The position numbers and the translations under genes are program-made. The notes under the pieces were generated by a model. The model did no database searches. It was not told where the DNA came from and was given only the letters and a program-made list of their open reading frames with translations. Below, in pieces: positions 39,497 through 52,070 of a stretch of DNA of 64,000 nt. The stretch is from Verrucomicrobiota bacterium (lineage in GTDB: Bacteria; Verrucomicrobiota; Verrucomicrobiia; Opitutales; Opitutaceae). Numbering within the stretch: position 1 is the first letter of the stretch; each line of letters begins with the position of its first letter. The stretch is from assembly GCA_023399155.1 (NCBI GenBank), contig JAEWQP010000016.1, forward strand, positions 310,001 through 374,000, written 5' to 3'.

Positions 39497-40945
39497 ATGC
39501 TCCTCTCGTCTCCCGTCGCGTCCACCCCGCACGTCTTCCCCCCCGGCATGACCCTCCCCTTTCTCGCCGTCTTGGATCTGCTCACCCACCCCTTTTCCGT
39601 CCTCGCGCTCAGCATCGGCGTCGTCGTGGTGCTGATCAGTGTGTGCCGCCTGCACGCGTTTTTCGCGCTGATCGCCGCGGCCGCACTCGTCGCGCTCCTG
39701 ACCGGCGGGGACCGGACCATGGCGGCATCGATCGAGGCGATGCTTCGGGAATTTGGCGCCTCCGTCGGTGCAGTTGGCTACTCCATCGCGGTCGCGGCAG
39801 TGATCGGCGCGGCGTTGATGGAAAGCGGCGCGGCGGACCGCATCGTGCGCACGTTTCTCGGAGTACTCGGGGAAAAACGCGCGCCCCTCGCCCTGCTGGG
39901 AGCGGCCTTCGTGCTGGGTGTGCCGGTGTTTTTCGACACGGTTTTCTTCCTGCTCGTGCCGCTGGCGCGTGCGCTCACGGCGAGGACAGGCAAGAACTAC
40001 ATGCTGCACCTCCTCGCGATCTGCGCGGGCAGTGTCATCACGCATGCCACCGTGCCGCCCACGCCTGGACCGCTGGCGGTGGCGGATATCCTGGAGCTGG
40101 ATCTCGGACTCGTGATGCTGGTCGGGCTCGCGGCGGGGATTCCGGTGGCCGCCGGAAGCCTCTGGTTTGCCCGGTGGTCGGATCGCCACAACCCGGTCGC
40201 CTTGCGGGCCGCACCCGGCTCCTCCGTCGAGCACGTCACAGCCATCGCGCACCGCGATGCGCGTGAGTTGCCCGGCTTTGGGTTGTCGATCGCCCCGGTC
40301 ATCCTGCCGCTGATCCTGATCGGCGCGGCCTCGATCGTGGGGACGATGCCCGGCACCTTTTCCCCGGGGGTCGTCGAACTCGTCGCGCTGCTCGGAAACA
40401 AGAATGTGGCGCTCAGCCTCGCCGCAACTCTCGCGGTCATGATCTACCTGCGGCAGAAGCGGCTGCCGTGGCGGCAAACGGAAGCGATCGTCGGCGAGCC
40501 GCTCGCGACGGCCGGAGCGATCATCCTCATCACCGCCGCCGGCGGCGCCTACGGTGCGATGCTCAAGCAGAGCGGCATCGGCGAGGCGATGCGTGGATGG
40601 GCCGGCGGTTCCGGGCTCGGCGCGGTCGCCCTTGCCTGGGGGCTGGCGGCCCTGCTGCGCGCCGCACAGGGCTCGACCACCGTGGCGGTGATCACCACGG
40701 CCGGCCTGATCATGTCGATGGGTGGCGCCGCGACCTTCGGTGTGCATCCCGTGGTCTTGTACCTGGCTATCGGATACGGCGGACTGTGCCTGTCCTGGAT
40801 GAATGATAGCGGATTCTGGATCTTCAGCCGCATGACCGGCCTGACCGAGCGCGAAACGCTGCGCTCATGGTCGGTGCTGCTCACGCTCGTCTCGGTCATC
40901 GGCCTGGTGGAAGCCCTCGTGCTCGCGGCGATCCTCGCCCGGTAA
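39497..40945 (+). CDS. gntP: GntP-family gluconate/aldonate permease
   Basis: 482 residues with about 12-14 membrane segments, including FSVLALSIGVVVVLISVCRL, GVPVFFDTVFFLLVPLARAL and ITHATVPPTPGPLAVADILE. The last two motifs are diagnostic of GntP/DsdX H+ symporters. GNTP relatives import gluconate, and YjhF/YagG relatives sit next to xylonate dehydratases. It is divergent from the sugar-acid catabolic genes and so probably imports their substrate. An alternative start at 39548 (MTLPFLAVLDLL) would remove 17 residues and give a more typical N-terminus. A strong terminator follows. Confidence 0.9.
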   Translation: MLLSSPVASTPHVFPPGMTLPFLAVLDLLTHPFSVLALSIGVVVVLISVCRLHAFFALIAAAALVALLTGGDRTMAASIEAMLREFGASVGAVGYSIAVAAVIGAALMESGAADRIVRTFLGVLGEKRAPLALLGAAFVLGVPVFFDTVFFLLVPLARALTARTGKNYMLHLLAICAGSVITHATVPPTPGPLAVADILELDLGLVMLVGLAAGIPVAAGSLWFARWSDRHNPVALRAAPGSSVEHVTAIAHRDARELPGFGLSIAPVILPLILIGAASIVGTMPGTFSPGVVELVALLGNKNVALSLAATLAVMIYLRQKRLPWRQTEAIVGEPLATAGAIILITAAGGAYGAMLKQSGIGEAMRGWAGGSGLGAVALAWGLAALLRAAQGSTTVAVITTAGLIMSMGGAATFGVHPVVLYLAIGYGGLCLSWMNDSGFWIFSRMTGLTERETLRSWSVLLTLVSVIGLVEALVLAAILAR

Positions 40946-41257
40946 ACGACGGCGACAGGCATCCACGGCGACACTTCGCAAACCGCGATGTCCCGTCACC
41001 GGCAGGCGCGGCGACTGCAGCCATGGAAACGAGGCGACCCGGCCGCAACGCGGGCAAATCGGGGCCCCCGTCCGGCCTCTGGCGAGCCACACACGCCGCA
41101 CGCGTGGCTCGCTCAGTTTTTACGAACGCGCGAGCGGCGTCGACCCTCGCCGCTCGAACGCGCGCAGCCGTGACGCACGGCGGCGAGATCGGGCTTCCGT
41201 TCCTGGACTGGGTTGACCTCCTCGCCGACGAAATCCCGACCTCGCACAGGCGTCCGG
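40946..41257. other. convergent intergenic region with two hairpins
   Basis: Besides the gntP terminator it holds a perfect 9-bp stem CGAGCGGCG/CGCCGCTCG (41131-41156), which may serve the opposing NHL-repeat gene. No gene is seen. Confidence 0.5.
41082..41121 (+). terminator. Rho-independent terminator of gntP
   Basis: Stem GCGAGCCAC (41082-41090) pairs with GTGGCTCGC (41104-41112) and is followed by TCAGTTTTT. Confidence 0.85.
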
Positions 41258-44200
41258 TCAGGGCACGAGGTACACTTCCACCAGGGCCACGCCGGTGGTT
41301 CCGTCCTTTCCGGTGGCTTGGATGGTGTAGTGTCCGGGCGGCAACGTGACGACGAAAGCGGCATCCGCGCTTCCGGCGACCAGCGGGAATGCGCCGACCT
41401 GCTTGGCGACCGCAGAGGTCGTGGTTGAACCGGTGGTGCCATCCCAATCATCGTTGGCCAGGATCGCTTCAGCCCCTCGGAACACCGTCAGGACGGGATC
41501 CTCGAGCACGCCCTGCAAATTGAAGGTCGATCGCAGGCCGGGGCCGACTGCACGGATCAGGAACGTGCGTGAGCCTTCCCTGGATACAACGAACCCGGGA
41601 ATCATGATGCGGTGGCCGACGTCCACGAAGCCGCGATTGGAGATGTTCGCCAACCGAGTGGTGGTAGCGTCGTCGTCCGCATCATAGAGTTCCACCATCG
41701 CGATGCCCGTGCCGTCGTTGTTTCCAACGGTCGGCACGGTGTATTGGCCGGCGGGCAGGTCCACCAGCACCACCGCGTCCCGGCTCTCGGCAAGCAGCGG
41801 AAACGCACCCACGCTCTTCGACACGGCAATGATGTCGGCCTTGTTCGCGCTGGTTCCCCAGTCGTCATTGCTCGCCACCTCGGCGCCGGTCTTCTGGTTG
41901 ACCAACCACAGCTTCGGGTCGGGGAGATAGCCCTCGAGTTCGAAAGTATCCCACATCCCAGGGCCGACCGCTCGGACCAGCATGCGTTTGGTCCCCGTGC
42001 CCTCGATCACGAACCCCGGGATGAGCACGTTATCGCCCTGCAGGTCCAGCGCGCGCGTGGAGAGATTGAGCACACGGGCATTGCTCCGGGGGGAGGGTGC
42101 GACATCGATCTCGAATTCATCCGAGGGGATCACGTACCCGTCATAACTCGCCAGAACGCGATACGTGCCGGCGTGAAACGCCTGCACGGAAGGCAGCGTG
42201 AAGGTGGTTCCCTGCACACCAGCCACATCGCGGAATTCCTGGCTACCGGCCGCCTGGTGTTGCCATCTATAGGTCACGGGGCCAGTTGCTGCGGTTCCGA
42301 TGGAGAACGTCAGCTCGGCACCTTCGGCTGCCGCTGACGATTCCGGTTGTCGCACGATTTCCAGCGCTTTGAAGCCAGAGAAGATTGGACCTGTGCCATC
42401 GGCTACGTGGACGATGCCGTCTGCACTGACGGCGATACTCTCGAGGTACGAGAAGCGGATCCCGCTTCCCAAACCCTCCTGCTCACCCAAACCATAATAG
42501 ACTCCCGCCAGGAACGTAACCTCGCCGCTAGGGCTGATGCGCTGGGCCAGATTCGGTGTGCTGGCGACGGCATACAGATTTCCCACGCCGTCGATCGCCA
42601 AGCCTGAAGGTATCCCGATAATGTCGTAGGGCATCCTGAATATGCGCCCGTCTGGGGTTACCCGCTTCACTCGCCCTCCGGTGTCAGCAAGCAAGAGGCT
42701 ACCATCGTCCGTCAGGACCATGTCGACAATGGATACAATGAACCCGATTTCGACGCCGTTTCCATCTGTCTCCGACCAGGCGCCGCCCGCGTGCAGGGAC
42801 ACCTCCCCGTTGAGAGCCGAGATCTTCCGCACAGCGTAGGGCCAGTTCTGATCCAGCACGAAGACATCGCCCGACGAGTTCGCCGCCACCCTCGTGGGAG
42901 AATAGAAAGTCGCGACAGCGGCCGCTCCATTGGCCTTTCCGCCAATGCCGGGAGTGCCGGAGAACGTCGATACCACGCCCGCTCGAGTCACCCTTCGGAT
43001 GACATGATTGCCAGAATCCGCGACGACCAAGTCGCCGTTGGGCAAGACCGCGATGTCCTTTGGAGAATTGAACCGCGCATTGGAACCATTCCCGTTGGCG
43101 AACCCAGAGATCTCCGGTGCCCCGGCGAGAGTGCTGACCACACCCGCCCGGGTCACCTGCCGGATGGTGTGTCCACTCGCGTCAGCCACGAACAGGGTGC
43201 CGTCCGCGCCCACAGCCATCGATCGAGGCGACCCAAAACGCGCCGCGTCCCCGACACCGTCCGCGATCGCGGACCCGGGGCCGGCGAACGTGGATACAAT
43301 CCCTGAGGAGCTCACCCGACGCACATTGGATCCGTCGGTGAAGAATGCCTCTCCTCCGGCTGAAACGACAATGCCCCCGGGCAAGGATAGCCGCGCGTCC
43401 CCAGTGCCGCCGTCTTTGGTTCCGAACCTATTCGGCCCGCCCAGCCAGGTGGACACCATCCCGTCGGACAGAATTCTCCGAATCGCGCAATAGTCGGCGA
43501 CGTAAAGCGTGCCGGCCGAATCCACGGTTATGCCGCGCAAATTCTGAAAGCGAACCGTCCCACCCGGACCATCCGTACCCCAAGGCCCGGGTGAATCACC
43601 CTCGCTTCCAGCCAGCGTCGAAACGACACCTGCCGACGTAATCTTTCTTACGAACGAAGAACCGTCGCACACGTAAAGGTTACCATTCCCATCCAGCGCT
43701 AGAAGCGTGGGACGACCAAAGCGTGCCTCGCCGGCCGCACCGTCGACGCGCCCCGAAACATTGGGTGTTCCGGCAAACGTGGTCACGACGCCTTCGGGAG
43801 TGATCTTCCGAATCGTTCTCGCCTCTGAGTCTGCGATGTAAAGGTCACCGCTAGGGGTGACGACAAGTCCCGCCGGGTACATGAACCGGGCTGCATTCCC
43901 GGTCCCATCGGTCGTTCCTTTCAATCCGGCCGATCCTGCCAAGGTCGTCACGTCACCGCTCGGACTGATCTTTCGCACCGTGGAATTGCCAGCATCGGAC
44001 ACGTACAGATAGCCGCGGCCATCGACCACGATGTCGAGGAGGCCGCGGAACTTCGCGCTCGCGCCATTCCCGTCGTCACTTCCGGCGACGGAACTCCCTG
44101 CAAGGGTCGAGACCTGTCCGGATGCGGAAATCTTTCGAACCTTGTCGCCATCTGTTACATACAGGTCGCCGCCCCCACCTCGGGCGATACCTCTCAATGA

Positions 44201-45580
44201 GCTGAATCGCGCCTGAGGCCCCGGCCCGTCAGCCGATCCGGCCCACATCGTGCCGACGAATGGAGCCACATCCAGAGCCGGCGTCACCCAGACCTCGCAG
44301 GCCTCGGACACCCGCTCATCGGTCCCTTCCTTGATGACGACCCGGACGAGCGTATTCGAAAGTGACCGGGGGCAGTTCCGAAGAAACAAATCGGCGGTAT
44401 GAACGCCACTGAAGTGCGGTCCTTCGAGGAGGTCATTCCAACTCCTTCCCCCGTCCATTGATCCCTGCCACACATAGCTGAAGGATCCGGCTGAATCCGC
44501 GATCGTGGTGCTGACCCCGGCGAAATACGTCTCCACCGCCGTGACGGCCGGCGGCAAACCCGTGGATGTATGCAACGCCGGCGTTCCTCGAAGCATTCCG
44601 TACCCGTGCCCGACGTAGATCTCTCGGTTTAGGCCGATCGCCAACGCGCTTGGTGCATTCAATCGGACATTGAGCCCAATCTGGGTCGCACCACCCGCAG
44701 GGTTGTTTCCCGCAATTGTCGTGACGCTGCCGTCCGTATTAATCAGCCGAATACTACTATTTCCCGTATCCGCAACGACGAGACGCCCCTGCCCATCCAG
44801 CGCGATTCCCTCCGGCTCATGGAATCGCGCCGCCCCGCGGATGCCGTCGGCGAACGCATGCTCTCCGGCCACTCCGGCAATTGTCGTGACCTGGCCATCG
44901 GCGGTGATCCTCCGAATCGTGCTGCTTCCCGTGTCCGCGATGTAGACATTTCCAGACGAATCGACGGCCACGCCTCGCGGCTGATTGAATCGAGCCGCCG
45001 CTCCAAGGCCATCAGTCGAATCCGGAATTCCCGGCGCACCGGCGAGCGTGGAGACCATTCCATCCGCAGCGATCACCCGGATGACATGATTGCCCGTGTC
45101 AGACACATAGATTTTCCCGTCTGGACCGATCGCAATCCCATCCGGCTCGCGAAAGCGAGCGTCCTCGGCCGGGCCGTCCGCAAAACCATAGTCGTCGCCG
45201 CCTGCCACGACCTCATAATCACCCCCTGGGGAAATACGTGAGATTATTCGAGCCTCGGCAATAATCAGCGAACCATCCCGCGCAAAAGCGAGCCCCCGCA
45301 CATATCGATCCGTTCCCAGGGACGAAATCGTGCCGTCACTTTCGAGCCGGTAGATTGGGCCCCCGTAGCCGAAAAGGAGCCTGCCGTCATGGTCCAGAGC
45401 GACGCATTGCTGCGGAGCTACGGACCAGAAACCAGTCGGACTTTCATCAAACCACGCGTAAGGTCCCTCGGGGGTAGTGCGGCGGAGCGTCGCGAAGCGG
45501 AGCACCTCGGCGGCGGTAAGCTGGGTGCATACAGCAATGATGGCGAGGCACGCCATCGTACGGCGGAGTATGGGGTACAT
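41258..45580 (-). CDS. giant secreted NHL-repeat protein with duplicated C-terminal domain
   Basis: 1440 residues. Signal peptide about 1-24 (TMACLAIIAVCTQLTAAE). About sixteen NHL units follow; a typical one reads EPDGIAIGPDGKIYVSDTGN then HVIRVIAADGMVSTLAG. The NHL block is interrupted near residues 340-435 by an Ig-like insert (SFSYVWQGSMDGGRSWNDLL), implying two propellers or a split array. An Ig-like domain near 1085-1170 (RQPESSAAAEGAELTFSIGT) precedes two tandem domains of roughly 125 residues (each with IPGFV, VRAVGPG or IRAVGPG, NDDWG and a closing MVELYD or LVEVYL), a terminus I associate with Opitutaceae secreted proteins. It is probably extracellular or surface-bound; ligand unknown. 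Confidence 0.88.
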   Translation of the reverse strand: MYPILRRTMACLAIIAVCTQLTAAEVLRFATLRRTTPEGPYAWFDESPTGFWSVAPQQCVALDHDGRLLFGYGGPIYRLESDGTISSLGTDRYVRGLAFARDGSLIIAEARIISRISPGGDYEVVAGGDDYGFADGPAEDARFREPDGIAIGPDGKIYVSDTGNHVIRVIAADGMVSTLAGAPGIPDSTDGLGAAARFNQPRGVAVDSSGNVYIADTGSSTIRRITADGQVTTIAGVAGEHAFADGIRGAARFHEPEGIALDGQGRLVVADTGNSSIRLINTDGSVTTIAGNNPAGGATQIGLNVRLNAPSALAIGLNREIYVGHGYGMLRGTPALHTSTGLPPAVTAVETYFAGVSTTIADSAGSFSYVWQGSMDGGRSWNDLLEGPHFSGVHTADLFLRNCPRSLSNTLVRVVIKEGTDERVSEACEVWVTPALDVAPFVGTMWAGSADGPGPQARFSSLRGIARGGGGDLYVTDGDKVRKISASGQVSTLAGSSVAGSDDGNGASAKFRGLLDIVVDGRGYLYVSDAGNSTVRKISPSGDVTTLAGSAGLKGTTDGTGNAARFMYPAGLVVTPSGDLYIADSEARTIRKITPEGVVTTFAGTPNVSGRVDGAAGEARFGRPTLLALDGNGNLYVCDGSSFVRKITSAGVVSTLAGSEGDSPGPWGTDGPGGTVRFQNLRGITVDSAGTLYVADYCAIRRILSDGMVSTWLGGPNRFGTKDGGTGDARLSLPGGIVVSAGGEAFFTDGSNVRRVSSSGIVSTFAGPGSAIADGVGDAARFGSPRSMAVGADGTLFVADASGHTIRQVTRAGVVSTLAGAPEISGFANGNGSNARFNSPKDIAVLPNGDLVVADSGNHVIRRVTRAGVVSTFSGTPGIGGKANGAAAVATFYSPTRVAANSSGDVFVLDQNWPYAVRKISALNGEVSLHAGGAWSETDGNGVEIGFIVSIVDMVLTDDGSLLLADTGGRVKRVTPDGRIFRMPYDIIGIPSGLAIDGVGNLYAVASTPNLAQRISPSGEVTFLAGVYYGLGEQEGLGSGIRFSYLESIAVSADGIVHVADGTGPIFSGFKALEIVRQPESSAAAEGAELTFSIGTAATGPVTYRWQHQAAGSQEFRDVAGVQGTTFTLPSVQAFHAGTYRVLASYDGYVIPSDEFEIDVAPSPRSNARVLNLSTRALDLQGDNVLIPGFVIEGTGTKRMLVRAVGPGMWDTFELEGYLPDPKLWLVNQKTGAEVASNDDWGTSANKADIIAVSKSVGAFPLLAESRDAVVLVDLPAGQYTVPTVGNNDGTGIAMVELYDADDDATTTRLANISNRGFVDVGHRIMIPGFVVSREGSRTFLIRAVGPGLRSTFNLQGVLEDPVLTVFRGAEAILANDDWDGTTGSTTTSAVAKQVGAFPLVAGSADAAFVVTLPPGHYTIQATGKDGTTGVALVEVYLVP

Positions 45581-45797
45581 AAGGCTTGGGGTAGCCTCAG
45601 GCTTTCAGCGCGAGCGCCACCACGCGAGCCGCTTTCCATCCGAGACAGCCAACTCGTACGTCCGACTCTGATACAAATAAGCATGGCTTCACCCGATGCC
45701 CAAGTTCACCAATCGCAGGGATCACTCGATCCGACCGACGGCATGATGGATTGGCGCCGCGGCGCGCGAGAGTAACGCGCGCCGCGGGAACGCGCTG

Positions 45798-45820
45798 GCC
45801 GGCGGCGGCGGCCCGCCGGC
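45798..45820 (-). terminator. GC hairpin downstream of carB
   Basis: GCCGGCGG (45798-45805) pairs with CCGCCGGC (45813-45820), starting 6 bp past the carB stop. There is no U tract, so termination is uncertain. Confidence 0.35.
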
Positions 45821-45825
45821 GCGGC

Positions 45826-49062
<3,237 letters not shown>

Positions 49063-49254
49063 GGGCGGGAGGCAGCGGTACGCGCCTGACCGGCGAGGGT
49101 TGGGACCACCCTGAAGGCGCGCAAGCGGGAACTTTCCCACACCGATGCGCAGACCGTTCGAACCGCTACGTTGCCCCGATGCGACACGCGAGCGGAGCAC
49201 CGAACCGCCGCGCAAAGGCACCTCGGTCCGGGCTGCCTCAGCGCTCGGACCGGA

Positions 49255-50523
49255 TCACTTCAGCTTGGCCGGATCGCACTTCAGAATCTTGAGTGCGAGC
49301 GCCTTGTCGTCCTTGCAGGCGTTGAGGACGGTCGAGATGTACTCCTTCTCCTGACCGGCGAGATAATCCGCCAGGTTCGGCCAATCCGTCATCTCCCGCA
49401 GGCGCATCGGCAGCTGACGCGACGAGATCACGCGCGTCTCCGTCGTAGCGACGATCTTGGAGATGACTTGGTTGAGTTCGGAGATGTTGCCCGGCCAGTA
49501 ATGTGCCCCGAGGGCCTGAAGGGCATCGTCCGTAAACTCGATCTGGCTCGAGGGGAAGGTGGGATTCGCCGTGCGAAGGATGATATCCTTGACGAGTGCC
49601 GGGATGTCCTCGGCGCGCTCGCGGAGCGGCGGAAGGGCCACCGGGAGCGAGGCCACGCGGTAGAATAGCTCGTCGTCGAAGTTCCCTTCGTCGACCTGCG
49701 CCTCGAGGTCCACCGTCGAGGAGCAGATCAGGCGGACATTGCCGCTGACCGCCTTGAGCACGCCCACGAGCGCCTGCTGCATCTCCATGGGAAGGCTCGG
49801 AAGGTTGTCGAGAAACAGCGTGCCGCCTTTGGCCTCCTCGACCTTGGGTCCCCCCGCGTTCCGGTCGCCGATCAACTGCTCGCGAAAATCCGGGTCGGAG
49901 CTGTGTGTGCAATCCACCCGCACGAACGATGCGGTGGGGTTCGAGGCGTTGTGCAACAGCTCGGCGATCTGGCGTTTGCCGGTGCCCACTTCACCCTGGA
50001 GCAGGACGGCTGACTTCGCGCTGACCAGCTTCTTGAGCTGCTGGAGCAGGCGCTGGGTTGCCGGGCTATTCCCGATGATCTGCGACTCGATATCGCCCGC
50101 GGGCAGCGAAACCGCTGCGGCCGGAGACGACGAGGAGGCATCCTGCTCCTGACTGTACTGCCGATAATCGAGCGCGCGCTTCAGGGTCTTGATCAACTCG
50201 TCGACCTTGAACGGCTTCTGGAGATAATCGAACGCCCCAAACTTGAGCGCCTGGATCGCGCTCTCCGTGCTGGCGTAGGCCGTCATGATGATCACGACCG
50301 AGGTCGGATCCAGGACCTTGAGCTGTTTGAGCAGCGTGATCCCGTCCATCGGCTTCATATCCACGTCCGCCAGGACAAGATCGAACTTCTGCTTCTTGTA
50401 TTTCGCGAGTGCCTGCTCGCCATCTGTCGCGAAGACCGTTGTCAGCCCCGTGGGGGCGACGACGGCTTCGAGCATCTCGTGGATGGAAACGAGATCATCA
50501 ACGATAAGGATGGACGAAGACAT
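49255..50523 (-). CDS. degenerate NtrC-type response regulator
   Basis: 422 residues. The receiver domain (about 1-120) is intact: ILIVDDLVS, phospho-Asp in LVLADVDMKPMDG, MTAYAS and YLQKPFK. The AAA+ domain keeps a Walker A-like GEVGTGKRQIAELLH, but the GAFTGA sigma-54 contact loop is missing: the region between DPDFREQLIGDRN and GGTLFLDN is shortened. The Walker B Glu is Asn (LFLDNLPSL, family FLDE). The arginine-finger region LPPLRERAEDIPALV and the WPGNISELNQVISKI segment remain. The C-terminal helix-turn-helix is short. It may therefore act without sigma-54 activation, by protein-protein contact. It precedes gspF-like on the same strand side and no histidine kinase is nearby. Confidence 0.82.
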   Translation of the reverse strand: MSSSILIVDDLVSIHEMLEAVVAPTGLTTVFATDGEQALAKYKKQKFDLVLADVDMKPMDGITLLKQLKVLDPTSVVIIMTAYASTESAIQALKFGAFDYLQKPFKVDELIKTLKRALDYRQYSQEQDASSSSPAAAVSLPAGDIESQIIGNSPATQRLLQQLKKLVSAKSAVLLQGEVGTGKRQIAELLHNASNPTASFVRVDCTHSSDPDFREQLIGDRNAGGPKVEEAKGGTLFLDNLPSLPMEMQQALVGVLKAVSGNVRLICSSTVDLEAQVDEGNFDDELFYRVASLPVALPPLRERAEDIPALVKDIILRTANPTFPSSQIEFTDDALQALGAHYWPGNISELNQVISKIVATTETRVISSRQLPMRLREMTDWPNLADYLAGQEKEYISTVLNACKDDKALALKILKCDPAKLK

Positions 50524-50631
50524 TTTGCGGCGGTCGGTGGAGGGACTCTCTTTCCTAAGTCCCCCCCAGCGGAAATAAAGCCCCAAAACGGACTAAGCCG
50601 ATTGTGGCATGCGTTTGCGCATGCCCCGGGG

Positions 50632-51801
50632 TCAGCCCCCGGCGACAGACGAGAGCTGGAAGATCGGCAGGAACATCGCCATGACGATGCCGCCGACGAA
50701 CACGCCCAGGAAGACAATCAGCATCGGTTCGATCAACGACGTGAGCGCGGCGATGATCGAATCGCATTCCGTGTCATAAAAATCGGCCGTCTTCTGGAGC
50801 ATGCCATCGACGTTACCCGTGGATTCGCCGGCCTTGGCCATATGGCGCATCATGGGCGGGAAGAAAGCATTCTGACCAAGGATGTCGGAAACCTGTCCGC
50901 CGGCGCTGATGTGTCGGGAGATGTCCACGCAGGCCTGCTCCACCTGCACCTTGTTGCTCGAGGCCGCAACGATCTCGAGCGTGCGAAGAATCGGCACACC
51001 GGAACGCAACAGCGTGGCATACGTGCGGCAGAAACGCGAAAGCGTGATCTTGCGCAGAAGGTTGCCGAAGATCGGCAACTTCATCAGCATCTCGTCCTTG
51101 AACGCCCGTCCCTTCGGCGTCTTCACAAACCTGATCCAGAGGCGGAACCCGATGATCATCGCGATGATGATATACACGATGTTCGACCGCATGAAGTTGG
51201 ACGTATCGATCAGCGCCTGAGTGGGCTTGGGCAGCTTCGCGCCAAAGTCCTGGAACATCTCGGCGAACACCGGGATGACGAAGATCAGAAGGACTTGGAC
51301 GAGGATGACCGCGAGGGCGATGACCGCGATCGGGTAAGTCATCGCGGACTTCACCTTCTTGGTCAGCTTGACGGAGGCCTCGAAATACCCGGCCACCTTT
51401 GCCAGGATCTCCGCCAGGCCACCGCTGGCCTCGCCTGCCTCGACCATGGAGACGAACAGCGTGTTGAACGCGTTCGGAAACTTCTTCACGGCCGCGGAGA
51501 AGGAATTGCCGGCCGCGATGTCGGTGCGGACATCCCGGATGATGATGCGGAAAACCTGATCCTCGGTCTGCTCCTGCAGCGCCTCCAGGGCCGCGACGAG
51601 CGGAAGACCGGCTTCGAGCATCGAGGCGAGCTGCTGCGTAAAGACGGCGAGACTCGCGAGCTTGAGCTTGTAGGTCTTGCTCTTCTTCTCCAACGATTTC
51701 TGCCGGGCAAGCGCTTGGACGGCAGAGCGTCCTGTGCGCCCCTTTGCCCCCGTCTTGAGTCCCGAAGCGGAAACGGTTGAGGCGGTCGAAAGAAAGGCCA
51801 T
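50632..51801 (-). CDS. GspF/PilC-family inner-membrane platform protein
   Basis: 389 residues. Two T2SSF domains are present: the first with FTQQLASMLEAGLPLVAALE and MVEAGEASGGLAEILAKVAG, the second with FCRTYATLLRSGVPILRTLE and AGESTGNVDGMLQKTADFYD. Three membrane segments are visible (TYPIAVIALAVILVQVLLIF, NIVYIIIAMIIGFRLW and PMLIVFLGVFVGGIVMAMFL). These proteins form the platform of type IV pili and type II secretion systems. No other pilus or secretion gene is nearby, so it may work with an apparatus encoded elsewhere. It lies 108 bp upstream of the NtrC-like gene and is probably co-transcribed with it. Confidence 0.92.
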   Translation of the reverse strand: MAFLSTASTVSASGLKTGAKGRTGRSAVQALARQKSLEKKSKTYKLKLASLAVFTQQLASMLEAGLPLVAALEALQEQTEDQVFRIIIRDVRTDIAAGNSFSAAVKKFPNAFNTLFVSMVEAGEASGGLAEILAKVAGYFEASVKLTKKVKSAMTYPIAVIALAVILVQVLLIFVIPVFAEMFQDFGAKLPKPTQALIDTSNFMRSNIVYIIIAMIIGFRLWIRFVKTPKGRAFKDEMLMKLPIFGNLLRKITLSRFCRTYATLLRSGVPILRTLEIVAASSNKVQVEQACVDISRHISAGGQVSDILGQNAFFPPMMRHMAKAGESTGNVDGMLQKTADFYDTECDSIIAALTSLIEPMLIVFLGVFVGGIVMAMFLPIFQLSSVAGG

Positions 51802-51865
51802 GGCGTGGTTGATCCGAACGAGGTGATGGACAAGGCCCCTGCCTCGCCAAGGTACGAAGCAAGCC

Positions 51866-51893
51866 TTGACCGAGGTAATCGGAAGTGTATCTA
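51866..51893 (+). promoter_or_regulatory. promoter of tRNA-Gly
   Basis: TTGACC (51866-51871), 16-bp spacer, TATCTA (51888-51893). The start site would fall just before the tRNA at 51908. Confidence 0.5.
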
Positions 51894-51907
51894 ACCACTT
51901 AAACTCC

Positions 51908-51981
51908 GCGGGTATAGTTTAGTGGTAAAACGCCATCCTTCCAAGTTGGATACGACAGTTCGATTCTGTCTACCCGCACCA
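51908..51981 (+). tRNA. tRNA-Gly (anticodon TCC)
   Basis: Acceptor GCGGGTA (51908-51914) pairs with TACCCGC (51971-51977); discriminator A and an encoded CCA follow. Anticodon loop CTTCCAA gives TCC. The T arm GACAG-TTCGATT-CTGTC is perfect. The anticodon stem CCATC/GTTGG has a T-T mismatch at its fourth pair, which is unusual but does not disturb the rest of the fold. Confidence 0.95.
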
Positions 51982-52070
51982 CTCCCGGTGAGTGACCGAC
52001 CCTGCGGAGGCCCCCGTTCCATGAGGCCTTCACCTCATGCGAGCACCCGGGGATCACGCGCCCGCGCGGC

